In this document: positions 42,341 to 53,639 of the stretch, in pieces
Layout: every line of letters begins with the position of its first letter
How positions within the stretch are numbered: position 1 is the first letter of the stretch
From: Bolinopsis microptera
Lineage: Eukaryota; Ctenophora; Tentaculata; Lobata; Bolinopsidae
Assembly (NCBI RefSeq): GCF_026151205.1
Contig: NC_087081.1
Span: 17,151,058 to 17,215,057 of the forward strand
Direction: 5' to 3'
Length of the DNA: 64,000 nt
Program-made: the position numbers and the translations under genes
Notes under the pieces: model-generated
What the model was told of the DNA's origin: nothing
What the model saw: the letters and a program-made list of their open reading frames with translations, nothing else
The model's database searches: none

Positions 42341-45300
42341 TTAATACTTCCCAGTGGAATAAAGATTTATAAAACGCTTCTTTGCCACAAAAGGATGAAA
42401 CCACAGATATTCATTATGTGTCTCCTTATTGCTTAAATAACTGGGTCCTTCAATTTTCCCTAAAACTTCATTCGAAACATTCCAAAAATAAAAATCATTT
42501 ACACTGTTTTTAGAAATCATTTCTTTTTTAAATCCTTCCAATCTAACTTTAAAGCTTAAAACTGTCGAGCAGTTCTTGACATCTGAAGGGAGTTTGTTCC
42601 AGTAAGGAATGACTCGCTCCGGAAGAAAAGAAGACTGGAGATTCTTAACTTTAGTTACACTCTTATTACACCTATTGGTTGAAACTAGATTAAGACCAGA
42701 TCTGCTCATTCTGAACAAACCCGATCCATATTCAGTCAAACCACTAGTTACTTTAAAAGCTTCGATAAGGTCCCCACGTATTCGCCGCTCTGCCAGCGTT
42801 GTCAAACTGAGGATATCCAGTCTGCAGCTGTATGGAAGAGTACCCACCTCATCAATAAGACGGGTAAACCGCCTCTGGACGCTCTCCAGCTCCAAAACAG
42901 TCCCCCAACTTCCATGAGCCGCAACTGGATTCCACAATTGGACACAATACTCAAGATGAGGTCTTATCAAAGCTTTATAAATAGCTATCATTACAACCTT
43001 TTCTCTAATAATTAAGTTCCTTACTATCCAGCAGATCATACGATTTGCTTTAGAAATACATGCTTTTATCTGTTCATTCCAAAGCAAGGAGCTATGGGTA
43101 ATAACCCCCAAATCTTTTTCCTGTGCAGATACTTCTAGTTCTACTCCATTTACAATATAATTCGAGTTAGGATTATTATTCAGATTAATATGGACTACTT
43201 TACACTTGGCAGGATTGAAGTTTAAGTGCCAAATACTCTCCCAAATTTCGAGTTCTAAAATATCATCAGATACACTTCTATGGTTAGCTGCATTACAAAC
43301 TAACTTGAGATCATCTGCAAATAATTTAATCTTATTTTTAACATTGTCAGGTAAATCGTTTATATAAAGATTAAATAACAAAGGACCCAATACTGACCCC
43401 TGGGGAACACCAGATAACACGTGTTTCACCTCAGACCATTGTCCTTCTACACAAACCCTCATGGTTCTGTCTGTCAGAAAGTCTTTTATAACATCTAAAA
43501 CTTTTCCCTTGACCCCAAACCCCTCCAATTTAGATAGAAGTCTAAAGTGGGGGACTGTGTCAAAGGCCTTACTAAAATCAAAATACAAAAGATCGACAGG
43601 AGCACCTTCATCTAAAATATCAAGAATATTATCAAATGTCTCTAAGAGATTAGATAGACAAGATTTACCCTTCACAAATCCATGCTGATGCTTTGAAATT
43701 CGTTCTTCTAAAAATGTTAATAAATGTGCCCTCAGGTCAACTTTTCATACACTTTGCACAAAATACAAGTTAATGAGACAGGTCTATAATTTAAGGGATC
43801 AGATTTAACACCCTTTTTGAACAATGCTACAACAGATGCTGTCTTCCAAATGTCAGGCAGGACTCCTGTTTCTGAACACTTAATAAATAATTTAGTTACA
43901 GCTTCAACAAACTTTTCATCGTATGCTAAGGATTTCAACAACTTTGGATGAACGCCATCCGGACCAGAACTCTTAAAAACATTAAGCTTTAAAAGCTGCT
44001 TCTTGATATCAGAACTGCTAATTTCCATATCATCAATAACCTCTTTGTTATAACTCTCATTTTGGGGAAGAGGGCCAGGTGGTTCACGCACAAACACAGA
44101 ACTAAAGGCACTAGCAAGTACCTCAGCTGACTCAGATGAACTATCTGTGCGTGTACCATCTCCTCTATCTAAAGAAACAACACTTGACTTAACTTGACGT
44201 TTATTACGCAAATACGAGTAAAAAGATTTACAATTCTGTTTTAAATTAGAAGTAATCTTCTTTTCATAATTTACTTTAGCTTTAATTTCTGCCACCTCAA
44301 AAATATGCTGCTTGCTATTTGCACAGCTAAAGTTAATATCCGAAGGATTAATATCAAATTCAGCCCATGCTTTATCCTTGTTCTTCCTCATTCTTTTAAG
44401 TGAAGTTGTACTCCATGGCAACTTGACAGGTCTGTTGTCGAGATAAACCGAAGCAGCTGGGACAGCTGCAGCAACAGACTCCAATTTACCATGTAGTTCA
44501 ACCCACATATCTTGAACATTATTTGTACAACTATAATCCCAGTCAATATTATTCATACTAAAGTTAAATAACTCTTCTGAGGAAATCTTACCCCAAATAG
44601 GCTTTAAAATCTTTTGTTTGGGACTTTTGTTAGTATTGGGCGAAACAACCAGTTCGACTAGTATCCCAACATGATCACTTTTGCCAAGCGGAGAAACGAT
44701 CTTACAACCGTTGACAAGAGCATCATTTGTATACAAAACCTGATCAAGAAGACTCTCCTGGAGAGTATCTTTCACAAGCCGTCTTCTGGTTGTTTCGTTA
44801 GTAAAGTACCACGTCAAACCACTGTCGTTAAATAAATCAATATACTTTTGTTGAATCATTAAAACCTGATTCTTACTAGAAATACCACTATTTACACTAC
44901 CAGTTTCCCAAGATACATTAGGTAGGTTAAAATCTCCAATGATAATGGTTTCAAAAACATTCTTTTCACTAGATATGTTCTTGATGCAAGATAATAACAT
45001 ATTATTCTGCTTTAAATTCAAAGAGGTAGACCTATAAATACAACAAATACTAATCAATCCACCAGAGGTATTGACATTAATAGCTAAAGAGTCTGGTGCT
45101 TTTAAAAATGAGCTCACTAATGAAGCATTACAACTGTTTTTGATATAAATAATAGAACCTCCACCTCCACTTATGTTGCTAGTGGAGTTATCGATTTTAA
45201 AATCTCTGTCTTTTCTAAACATACTAAAACCTTCAATAAAAATTTCAGCATCTAAAATATCACTATTAAAATGGGTTTCTGTAATGCAGATTACATGAAT

Positions 45301-45381
45301 GGATTTATAAACTGATAGAATACATTTTAGTTCATCAATTTTATTAAATAGTCCATTAGCATTAGTATAAAAAATATTCAT
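42341..45381 (-). pseudogene. LINE ORF2: APE endonuclease and RT, one frameshift
   Basis: The first frame (45381-43732) starts MNIFYTNANGLFNKIDELK and carries APE-type endonuclease motifs (TETHFNSD, IIGDFNLP, SDHVGIL), then the start of the RT (NYRPVSLTCILCKVYEKL). At about 43732-43738 the frame shifts; the second frame (to 42341) holds FDFSKAFDTVPH, SGVPQGSVLGPLLFNLYIND and the catalytic FADDLKL, then a long C-terminal region. Endonuclease and RT catalytic residues are all present, so the frameshift is the only obvious lesion seen by eye. The product would nick target DNA and copy LINE RNA at the nick. Confidence 0.9.
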
Positions 45382-45410
45382 GGGCTGACTACATTCTTTA
45401 TCACTGCTAT

Positions 45411-46382
45411 TTACTTCTTCTCCACCTTCTTCTCTGTCTTTTCCTTCTCTGCTTCTTCCCGCCTCTTCTTCCTCTCTTCTCTGGCTAAAAAACGGATCTC
45501 TCGGTCTGCTCTGCAGAGATCCAGATTTATCCAGTATGATGACTCTTTCCAGCCCTTGCCATGGTTGGAATAATAGTTAACTGACTCCTCATCAGCTGTC
45601 TGGATGATCAATGGCCGACAGGAGTCTGGCTTACCTGGATCCACTTTACCTGCACGATGGCAACTGATAAAGTCACTTTTTTCGATCTTTAGTGTCTCCT
45701 TGCAGAAATTCGAGTCCTCTTCCTGGCGTAGCTTGGAGTTAGCTTTCTTGCTCTCTGGTACATTCAAAACACACAGATTGAGCTTCCTTAAATTTCGCTC
45801 ATATGCATCAGTGTGCATCTTTGTCTGAACTTTACTGACAACACTTTGTGAAGCTTGCTGTAAGCTCATTTCTTCCATAACTTTCTTCTGACTATTTGCA
45901 GTAACATCAGCGAAGGACTGGAAAGCCTGGTTCACTATCTTTGATATTTCTTTAGGTTTTTCAGACTCAAAGTTAGTTGGAATGTTCTCGTTCACTGCGT
46001 TTTCAACAACCCCTCTGATACAAGGTGTAAGAGCCTCAAGTTCCTGCCTAATAACATTCCGTAGTATTTTTGTTTCTTCATTATCAGGGTTCGAGGTCTG
46101 AGTCCTTTTGCTTTTTATGTAAGGTGATATAAAACAATTCTGACAACGCCAGTTAGACAGATGGTCGCCTTCTTCTTGTGTCAGACCTGTCAGTCCAACA
46201 CAGCAATAATGCCAGTACATATCACAGGTTGCACAAGCTAATGAAAACTCCTCTGCGATATACCTTCTGCATTCACAACTGCGGTCTCCTTCATCTTCAG
46301 TTACATCCGTTTCTGCTGTAGCACCAGTTTTCTCTGGACTTTTCTTGACATTTCGTTTTCGTGCCGTATCTCCTCGTGTCAT
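45411..46382 (-). CDS. LINE ORF1 protein with PHD-type zinc finger
   Basis: 323 codons, ending 29 bp before ORF2. Residues about 32-82 carry a Cys4-His-Cys3 pattern (CECRRYIAEE..., CATCDMYWHYCC, WRCQNC), a PHD-like finger. A predicted coiled-coil middle follows, then an RRM-like region with LRKLNLCVLNVPESK and a very Lys/Glu-rich tail. PHD-bearing ORF1 proteins are known from CR1/L2-type LINEs. The product would bind LINE RNA. Confidence 0.88.
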   Translation of the reverse strand: MTRGDTARKRNVKKSPEKTGATAETDVTEDEGDRSCECRRYIAEEFSLACATCDMYWHYCCVGLTGLTQEEGDHLSNWRCQNCFISPYIKSKRTQTSNPDNEETKILRNVIRQELEALTPCIRGVVENAVNENIPTNFESEKPKEISKIVNQAFQSFADVTANSQKKVMEEMSLQQASQSVVSKVQTKMHTDAYERNLRKLNLCVLNVPESKKANSKLRQEEDSNFCKETLKIEKSDFISCHRAGKVDPGKPDSCRPLIIQTADEESVNYYSNHGKGWKESSYWINLDLCRADREIRFLAREERKKRREEAEKEKTEKKVEKK

Positions 46383-46593
46383 ACCTCAAATTATTTGTTA
46401 TATAGTAGTGTTGAAAGTATTAAAAGATTCCCGCAAGCAAGCATGTTCCTTCGTTCTGCTCTGATCTCTACTCTGTTACTAACTGATGATGGACTTTGAT
46501 ACGATTCGTTGATATGATTTTTTGACGTATTGTATACAGCTAACACTTAACCATATGGTTCAGACAAAAGGACAATTAAACTGGTGTTTTGTT

Positions 46594-47331
46594 TTTAACG
46601 GGTGATACTCGTAAAATATTTGTTCCAAATATTACCTTCGACTCGAGCTTAACTCGGCACACGTCTTGGTAGGTTATAAACCTACAATTTTGTTTTAGTT
46701 TGTCTACCGCGTAACTATACTTGAACCCCATAAGTAATAAGTTGAACTACAGGATCGATATGTTGATTGTATCGATAAAACATGGATTTTGAGGCATAAG
46801 GAAGCATTGTTGAGTTCTGAAACCAAGTTTAATCGATTTCTCGTGCGATTTTAGGTCAGGAATGGTCATCAAAATAAATTTAAAACAATGACGATATTTT
46901 GGTAAATTTCTAGCTTTCTGCCAGAATATAAATTGTCGGTTTCTATAGGGGTTTAATTAGGTATAAACTACAGTACAGCTATACTTACACCCACATTCAC
47001 ATGCATGCAAGCTCACCTGGTCCAATGAGCGGGAAACGGAGAGGAAGGTCTGGTGACGTCATAGTCACGTGACCTTAGGCTCATAATCACGTGACCTCAG
47101 GCCCAATCAATTGGGTTCTGGCCTGGTCAGCCCCCTGTCACCCGATCTTGAGGTGACGTACGACACCTCGTTAACCCAATCAATGTCTGGAGGGCTGCAA
47201 ATTTTCACATGCCAAATCCACAAGATTCTTAAAGAGTTGTGCGAGATGACGACACATAGAGGCCGCAGAATTATGAGGACTACCAGATCCTGGTGGAACC
47301 TAAGCGATCCATGATATCACGACAGGCCCTA
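46594..47331 (-). repeat. Right TIR
   Basis: Inverted copy of 37951-38688 with few substitutions (for example one Arg/Gly difference in the shared shadow frame). Confidence 0.93.
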
Positions 47332-47340
47332 CAAACCCTT

Positions 47341-48863
47341 GTATCACGTGGTGACCCCCACGGTCGCTTCACTAAAACCCCTGTAGAGTTTCGACGATAC
47401 AGGGGAGCCGCGCACTCGTGCGCGGCGGGTCATACAACGTATGACAAGCAAACCCTACCGGCTGGGGTCTATTTCCAAAAGTAAAATAGATAGAACGTTC
47501 CGGTTTCAACAAGATTTCCGTCTCGTAAATATTTAAAGTTAGCTCCCCAGGAGCAAAAATTGGGACAACTTAGATTCTGAATTAAACAGAAAAGTTTGAT
47601 TTTGGGCTAAATAAAAGATCGCAGCTTTTTAACTTTGCAAAGTAATGTGGGGCTAAATGCAGCGTGCGAAAGATTAACTTGATGTGACACGCGAGGACGA
47701 ACGCGCTGTTGAAAATCGATCACATCTAGCGAGCCTTGTAGCGCGATGCGTTACTGTGCCGCGCCGCGCACTCAATGAGGCTTCTCACAGCGACTCTCTC
47801 TCTAGATCGGCGGGATACGCTACTGTGCCGCGCCGAGCTGAGATGAACTGACATCGTCTAGCAATCCCGGCAGGTGGTAAGGTTTTCTGAACGAGAGAGA
47901 CGAGAGTTCATAGTTCAGTTGCAGAATAAGAAAACAGAAGGAATAGAAGAGGGGGAAGCTTAATGGCTTCAGCTCCCGGCCCCCTGTGGGGGATGCTGGG
48001 AGGTTGGGGGATGTTTTAATTATAATATAAGACTTATTTTGACGGAAAATTTAAGTTTTAAAAGTCGATTTTGAGGGTGAAGATCGCGTTTTTACGACCC
48101 CATCCAAATCGCCCCTTTCGTGTTGGAGAAATTCTTTATTTTCTTTTGATATTTAAAAATTGAAATTTGACTTGATTGGTGGCGAGTTATAATTTGTCAA
48201 AGTGAGCGTTTAAAAATGAAAGTGCAAATTCTTTTAAATGTGCATATAATGGGCTATAATTGCGCGTGCAGTACACAGTAGCGCCCGCCGCGCCAGTCCT
48301 GAAACAAGCGCGCCCGCAACGGCGTGAAAGCAAATGGTTAACTGAAGTGTTTCATGTTTGGCCAAGTAAAGCTAAATAAAATTGAAGATTTTGTACAAAC
48401 TCAAGCTCACTAGTTGCTAGTCACTAATGTGTAGTGGAAACCCCAGGCTATTATGTTCATAAACATAACTTGGTGTATTTGAACGTTTTCAAAAGTGCAT
48501 GGTGCAAGCGGGTGCGTTTTTACGATTTTCAATTTTACAATCCAATATAATCAGTACTAGTGCAGTTTTACAATCTAACTCAGCGCGCGGCCTTTCAGAC
48601 AGCCTTTCACCTTTGTAGCGTTGTATCACGTCGTGACCCCCCATTGTCGTTTCACTAATGACTAAGTCATCGCGTCGATTGCAGTCACTTTACGTTTCAT
48701 TAAATCACTATTGTCGTTTCACTACGTATAATTGTTTCACGAAGCCATAAGTATCGTGACCACGATACAGCCGCGCGGCGCAGCCGGCAGGTCTAAACTC
48801 TAAACAGTAAACGTACGCGTATGACAATTCTTGCGTATATCAATATGGTTTACGCCAAACATA
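47341..48863. other. Right flank of transposon: CpG- and GC-rich repeat DNA
   Basis: Contains GTATCACGTGGTGACCCCC at 47341 and a related GTATCACGTCGTGACCCCCC near 48624, and ends in the inverted TTACTGGGC repeat. Probably the remainder of the older element into which the 9.4-kb transposon inserted. No gene was recognised. Confidence 0.5.
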
Positions 48864-48905
48864 ATAGAGATTAGGCGGAATGACAGGCTGAGCGCCGCCC
48901 AGTAA
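48864..48905 (-). repeat. Dispersed TTACTGGGC repeat, copy 2
   Basis: Inverted relative to copy 1 at 37874-37916, with almost the same 42 bases. Confidence 0.85.
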
Positions 48906-49329
48906 CCACCCGCTGAGAGCTGCGCGTAGAAATAAGATTTTTGAGCGATAATTGCGCTGGTGCTACATTTTATACCATTGGATAGCAAAAATGCTCAATC
49001 GAATGTCGCCCTTCTCAAAAAACTCAGCGCAGGTTCTCACAAAAAGTTATGAACATTTATATGGTCAAAATAAATTCTTACGCCGCGCGCCAAACAAAAT
49101 GAATTCATAATAGAATAACTTGCGCGTCACTACACGTATCTATGGATACGCGTCGCTTCACGTATCTATGGACACGATGACTATATATAGGCATGAGCGG
49201 ACGGCTCATTTTTCATATCATTACAGTCGCGCGTGTGCTAAATACAGCAGTCCTGCGAGTTATGTTGTTAAAATCTCGCCTCGTCAAATTGAAAGAACTT
49301 TACTTGCTTTAGGAGCTAAACATGGCCCA

Positions 49330-49795
49330 ACCATGAACCAGCGAATGCAATGTGCCACGATGCAAATGTTGTGAACTTAAAGCTTCCCTTGGAAAGTGGA
49401 AACTTCTACTGCTTATAGAGTTACAACATCATTTATTTGTTATTTCCCAATGTAGTGTCTGTGGAAAGGCTTACGTCGGTCGCACTACTCGCTCTTTACG
49501 GGTTATATTATACGGGCCGGTTATATTATATATTAGGACTGGAGAACATAGGGTCAAATATTATAAACTTTTAAATGGCGATAAATAAGTGATGAATATA
49601 GTTTTTGCTTACATTTATTGGATCGTGGTTATACTTATAGACAAAGGGAACATTTCTGTGTCGATCATTGATAATTCTAGTCCCAAAACTTTGGAAGTCC
49701 GTGAACATGAATATATTTAACTTCTCTAGACTTTAATTTTAAAACCTTTGGGAATTAACATTATAAATCCTTTCGGCCTTCCCTTACTTATATAT
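49330..49795 (+). pseudogene. Penelope-like element fragment, GIY-YIG endonuclease
   Basis: Broken frames read CKCCELKASLGKWKLL, then ISQCSVCGKAYVGRTTRSLRV, then RTGEHRVKYYKLLNGDK, and beyond a stop YSFCLHLLDRGYTYRQREHF. The CxxCGKxYVGxTxRSL pattern is that of the GIY-YIG endonuclease at the C-terminus of Penelope-like retroelements. No RT domain remains and several frame breaks are present. Confidence 0.7.
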
Positions 49796-50211
49796 GTTAT
49801 ACTCTAACATCTCATTTTAACTTTTAATGAACGTTTTAAGAGTGTTCAGATTTTTAAGGGAATTTTGGGTTGTATTAACTTTTTACTATACAATTTATAG
49901 GGCTTGTGTCAATGAAGATGACGCCAGCCTGTAAAATGATAGTTTGATCTTAGTATTCACAACAATTCATGTAGCTTGATTGTAAGGGAAAAATTCCTCT
50001 GAACTTACATTCTAACTAACAGTTTTCGTGCCCACCTAAATTTTCAACAAAATAAAAGTCACAATTCTGATGGACAAGCAGCAAGTTCGTTAAATTTCGT
50101 AATAGTACAGTAATAATAATTTCGTAATAGTACAGTAGAAATGTACACTGAAACATGTAAACAAATTACAATATAGCATGTCATAAAATAAAGTATCTCA
50201 GATTATACTTC

Positions 50212-50914
50212 GGGGTCGTTCACATATTACGTAATCGGCAGAGGGTTCCCAAATGATTACGGGGGGGGGGGGGGGGGGGGGGGAGTTAGCTGATAATTAC
50301 GTAATTAATAGCACTCACTTCGAACGAGTAGAGACATAAGTTCGCCAGATTAATCCCAAAACTTGGGAAAATGAGCACAAGAACAGCGGCATAATTCTTC
50401 CTTACTGGACATTGTAAACAGAACTACCATTTTACGTAATCGGCCGAGGGGGGTTTCCAAATGCTTATGGTTGATTACGGGGTGGGGTGGGGGGGGGGCG
50501 GGGGGTTCGGTCGTTGATTACGTAATCAAAGTTTTTGTTTTTACCCTCTAGAATAATAACAATTTGATATTTTAAATTCCACTCAATTTCACTCTGATAG
50601 TGATAAAATTTAGAAATTGATCGAATATCCGGCTATAATAGTGAGTAGTTTAGAAGGTGCTTGGCCGGATACCATAACAATGATTTCAGCTCATCATGAT
50701 AGCATGATCAGGGTAGCATGAAACGTAGAGAAAAGTGTTCTCTAGGAAAAATCTCAAGGGGGGGGGGGGGGGGGGGGGGGGGCCGGGCCATGATTACGTA
50801 ATATTGCTGTCAGAAGGGGGGGGGGAGGTTGGGTCTTGATTACGGTTGATTACGGAAGGGGGGAGGGGGGTAAAAATTGCTAAAATATTGATTACGTAAT
50901 ATGTTAACGACCCC
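50212..50914. mobile_element. 703-bp MITE with GGGGTCGTT ends and G-runs
   Basis: Inverted ends GGGGTCGTTCACATATTACG / CGTAATATGTTAACGACCCC (each extended by GATTACGTAATC). The interior has several copies of ATTACGTAATC and three to four long G runs (about 50260-50282, 50485-50510, 50758-50782, 50817-50826), all on the plus strand. A clear target duplication is not visible. A single related end, AGGGGTCGTACACATGTTACG, occurs at about 52584. Confidence 0.8.
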
Positions 50915-51357
50915 TAAGTTCAAACCGACAATGGTCCCCAAAAGTTGTCCACACTGTCTCATGGAAGGAGACAATGGATGAACTATTTCATTGGTCACTG
51001 CCCGAAATGGTATTACCAACGAGGAGGATACTCTGACTCCTTCTATCTTAGTAGTATGACAGATGATGATAAATCACTCTACACTGGGGGGGGGGGGGGG
51101 GGTATAAATGCTAAAAAGCGTGGGACAGCGAAACAAGTACAGAGGACAACTTGCAGAACAGGAGTTTTTGGCCGCCCAAAGTCTCAATAACATCACTACC
51201 ACCTAGTAATAAATTGATGAAATGTGAAAAGTGTGAAACAATCAAATAATAATGTATGCATATAATATAATTGTCTCTCAAATACAGATAACGTCCGTAA
51301 ACTCTTAAGATACTCCTACATAATATACTGATCGGTGTCCGATAGACATGAATTACG

Positions 51358-52060
51358 TCATGGTGGCTTCTTTACCCGGCTACAGACCTTCCCGTACCAG
51401 ATGTAGTGGTCGAGATGAGTTTGTTCAGCTCTCTTTTTCTTCAGGTCAGTTACCAGGTTCTTCCTTGCTGCACGCTCTTCACTGGATATACAAATCCATA
51501 CATCTTTGTGTGCCTCAGCCAGCCTCAGTCTCCCTGTTTTCATCAGAATCTGATGAACTGCTGTTGAGCTTGGGACAGTGATCTTGGCTGGTAGGATGGC
51601 CGTACCTGGCCTCTTCCAGCCGACTCTTGTCGCTTCGAAATGAGGTTTCTCCCCGATCTCGTCCAATACTGCGTTTACAAGAGCTGGTAGCTGTTCTTCA
51701 TCCTCTTCTTTCAGTCCAAACACTATCAGATTCTTGCTCCTGTCCTCCTCTGCAGCCACACTCTTCATCACCTTCTTCAGGATTTTACTGTAGCAGACCG
51801 TACCACTTGCACTGTTCTGTTGAACAGCTGCACTGAAGCTCTTAATCCCTGACTCCACCGCTGTTTGTACTGTCTATTCAACTGTAGTTGTTCGTCCTTC
51901 TGCACCAGCAGCTGGTCCTGCAGCCTGATCACCTTTCCTTGTCTGCTAGCGCTTCCTCTCTCAGTGAAGTCAGGCAAGTAGCTGGTAGGACGAAGTCTGT
52001 GAGGTAGGTGCTTCAGAGTGGTTTGCAGATCCGGACTTATCTGCTCGTGATCTTTGGACA
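51358..52060 (-). pseudogene. LINE ORF1 fragment with frameshift
   Basis: The upstream frame has a coiled-coil-like IRLQDQLLVQKDEQLQLN; after a frameshift near 51865 the other frame continues VESGIKSFSAAVQQ, then EEDRSKNLIVFGLKEEDEE and an RRM-like tail. It resembles the intact ORF1 at 11712-12587. No ORF2 is attached. Confidence 0.75.
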
Positions 52061-52414
52061 ATTCTCGTGAGGGACTCTTGGTAGTTCCACGTTGATTTCG
52101 GGTGGGTATGTAGATAGGGCTTCGGTGAAGAGGTTTTGTGTTGCTGAGAGGTGATGGTTGGCAGCTTTCTGCTTTAATTCTGCTCTGAACTCTGCTTTCT
52201 CAGCTAGAATTGTGTACCGACAGTACACAATTCTAGCTGACTTCGTACTTCGCTGACTTCGTACTTCGCACGTTTCCTGAGGTAAATAATGGATAGTCAA
52301 CCAAATATTATTAAACATAGATTGACTTCCCACAATTATAACCTGTATATCTTCCAGTGATGAAATATGTAATCTCCAAAAGTATAAATTACACACCATA
52401 TCTGTAGTCTCTCG

Positions 52415-52565
52415 ATGAGATGAAACCACTTCAGCGGGGTTAACGATATTAGCTATCACTCTTAAGGCGTGACGTGCGGCTTGAAGGAGTTTCTCCCAGG
52501 TCTTTTTCACATTAATGATGCAAACGTCGTTTCTGAATTCTTGGGCACGTAACTCAACATGAAAT
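52415..52565 (-). pseudogene. Ribosomal protein SA-like exon fragment
   Basis: Behind an acceptor-like CTTTTTCAG, the frame reads FHVELRAQEFRNDVCIINVK and then KTWEKLLQAARHALRVIANIV with NPAEVV. IINxKxTWEKLLxAAR and NPAxV are hallmark strings of ribosomal protein SA (RPSA/uS2), but extra residues interrupt the match and it decays after NPAEV. I read it as a diverged or broken RPSA-derived piece, not the functional gene. Confidence 0.55.
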
Positions 52566-52599
52566 CTGAAAAAGGTTGAGTTAGGGGTCGTACACATGT

Positions 52600-53400
52600 T
52601 ACGAAATCACATTTTAGACAATTTGTCTAACGAATTGAATTTGATTCACGGTGCGCGCGCGACGGCGCGCGCTAAAACTGTCTCAAATTGAAAATGCGAT
52701 CTATTTTATACGGAAAAAAAACTTGGCGTCAGCCGTCAATGATCCATAAGTTTGGAACAATTTGGAACATTTTTACGTCCGTTCTGGACATGCAGTGATT
52801 CCCAAACTTGGTTTGAGTGGTCCTAGGGCCAATATAAACTCTTACCGACCAATTCTGAGCACTTCTAAAAGAATATTCATTATTGTTCATTTTCGTTCAT
52901 TCCATGAACCTGGGTAATGTTATGCGAATTGGCTCCTACGCCTATTTTTTTTACTATATCCATCTTAGAAAACCGAATTGAGGCTTCCCAGCACTGAAAT
53001 ATAGCCAATACTACGATGTTTCACAATATAATGATTCCTCTAGGCATTTTCTCAATTTCAGATTTCGCCAAAAACAGCCTACATGATCTATCATGTAAGT
53101 GATCAGTTCTAATATGACAGGAAAGTGTTTTGACCCGGTGAAAAAGGGTGGTGAATAATATGCCAAAAATTTAAATTCTGAAAATATACACTCGGTTCAG
53201 GGCGTCTTCGGGTGCGAACACATGCACTCCTAGGATAATTGACTGTCTTTACCGTTTACTACATTGTTATTACTACTTGTTACTACAGAATTTAAATAGA
53301 ATTTAACCCACATATTTTTACACATGAACTGCTGTAACAAATACCATCAAAAGTAGATAAACAAAATAGAAACAAACCTATGAATTTGTTGTTTATCTGG
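52600..53400. other. Gene-free stretch
   Basis: Includes a CG-alternating segment (GGTGCGCGCGCGACGGCGCG near 52652). No exon was recognised. Confidence 0.4.
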
Positions 53401-53405
53401 TTAGG

Positions 53406-53628
53406 TCATAGGTGGAAGGTTAACCTCGTTCTTGACACAAAATACCCTGTTGGTGTATAATGGTTCCTGGTGTTGGGCTGGAACACGTCCAGTCTCCTCC
53501 TGAAATCTCCGACAGGACAGAGGAAGCTACTGTCGTAGACACACATTGTGCAGCAGTTGTTGTAGAGATCACCGACGTGACGCTTCCGCAATCCGCTCAC
53601 ACGACTCTCACCAGTCCTGTGATATAGT
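53406..53628 (-). other. Possible small Cys-rich peptide exon
   Basis: Minus-strand frame following an acceptor-like TATATCACAG. It reads SGLRKRHVGDLYNNCCTMCV, then YDSSFLCPVGDFRRRL, with a stop at 53406. A dibasic/tribasic site (RKR) directly precedes the cysteine cluster, as in secreted peptide precursors. The spacing CC-x2-C-x7-C is not the insulin A-chain pattern. No partner exon was found. Confidence 0.3.
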
Positions 53629-53639
53629 ACTGTTGTTAA

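Larger units (their letters stand above)
42143..46500 (-). mobile_element. CR1/L2-like LINE with PHD ORF1
   Basis: A near-full-length minus-strand non-LTR element with ORF1 (46382-45411), ORF2 (45381-42341) and a 3' tail of TTAC repeats (minus strand, at 42143-42181). Short tandem repeats in place of poly(A) are typical of CR1/L2-type elements. The 5' boundary is not sharp; about 46400-46590 is left between ORF1 and the right TIR. ORF2 has a frameshift near 43735. Confidence 0.88.
37951..47331. mobile_element. 9.4-kb DNA transposon with 738-bp TIRs
   Basis: Terminal inverted repeats of 738 bp each (37951-38688 and 46594-47331) start TAGGGCCTGTCGTGATATC. The target duplication is 9 bp, CAAACCCTT (37942-37950 and 47332-47340). 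Inside are a spliced transposase-like gene on the plus strand (39452-41878) and a PHD-ORF1 LINE inserted on the minus strand (about 42143-46500). Without the LINE the element would be about 5 kb. The TIRs are nearly identical and of equal length, so the copy is young. The 9-bp duplication does not match the 8 bp expected for hAT, and no MULE domain is recognisable, so the superfamily is left open. Confidence 0.93.

Noticed and set aside
37951-47331. Polinton/Maverick or MULE assignment for the TIR element
   Set aside because: No polymerase B, packaging ATPase, retroviral-type integrase or recognisable MULE domain, and the duplication is 9 bp, not the 6 bp of Polintons.
53406-53628. Insulin-like A chain
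   Set aside because: Insulin A chains need CC-x3-C-x8-C; the frame has CC-x2-C-x7-C and no B chain was found.
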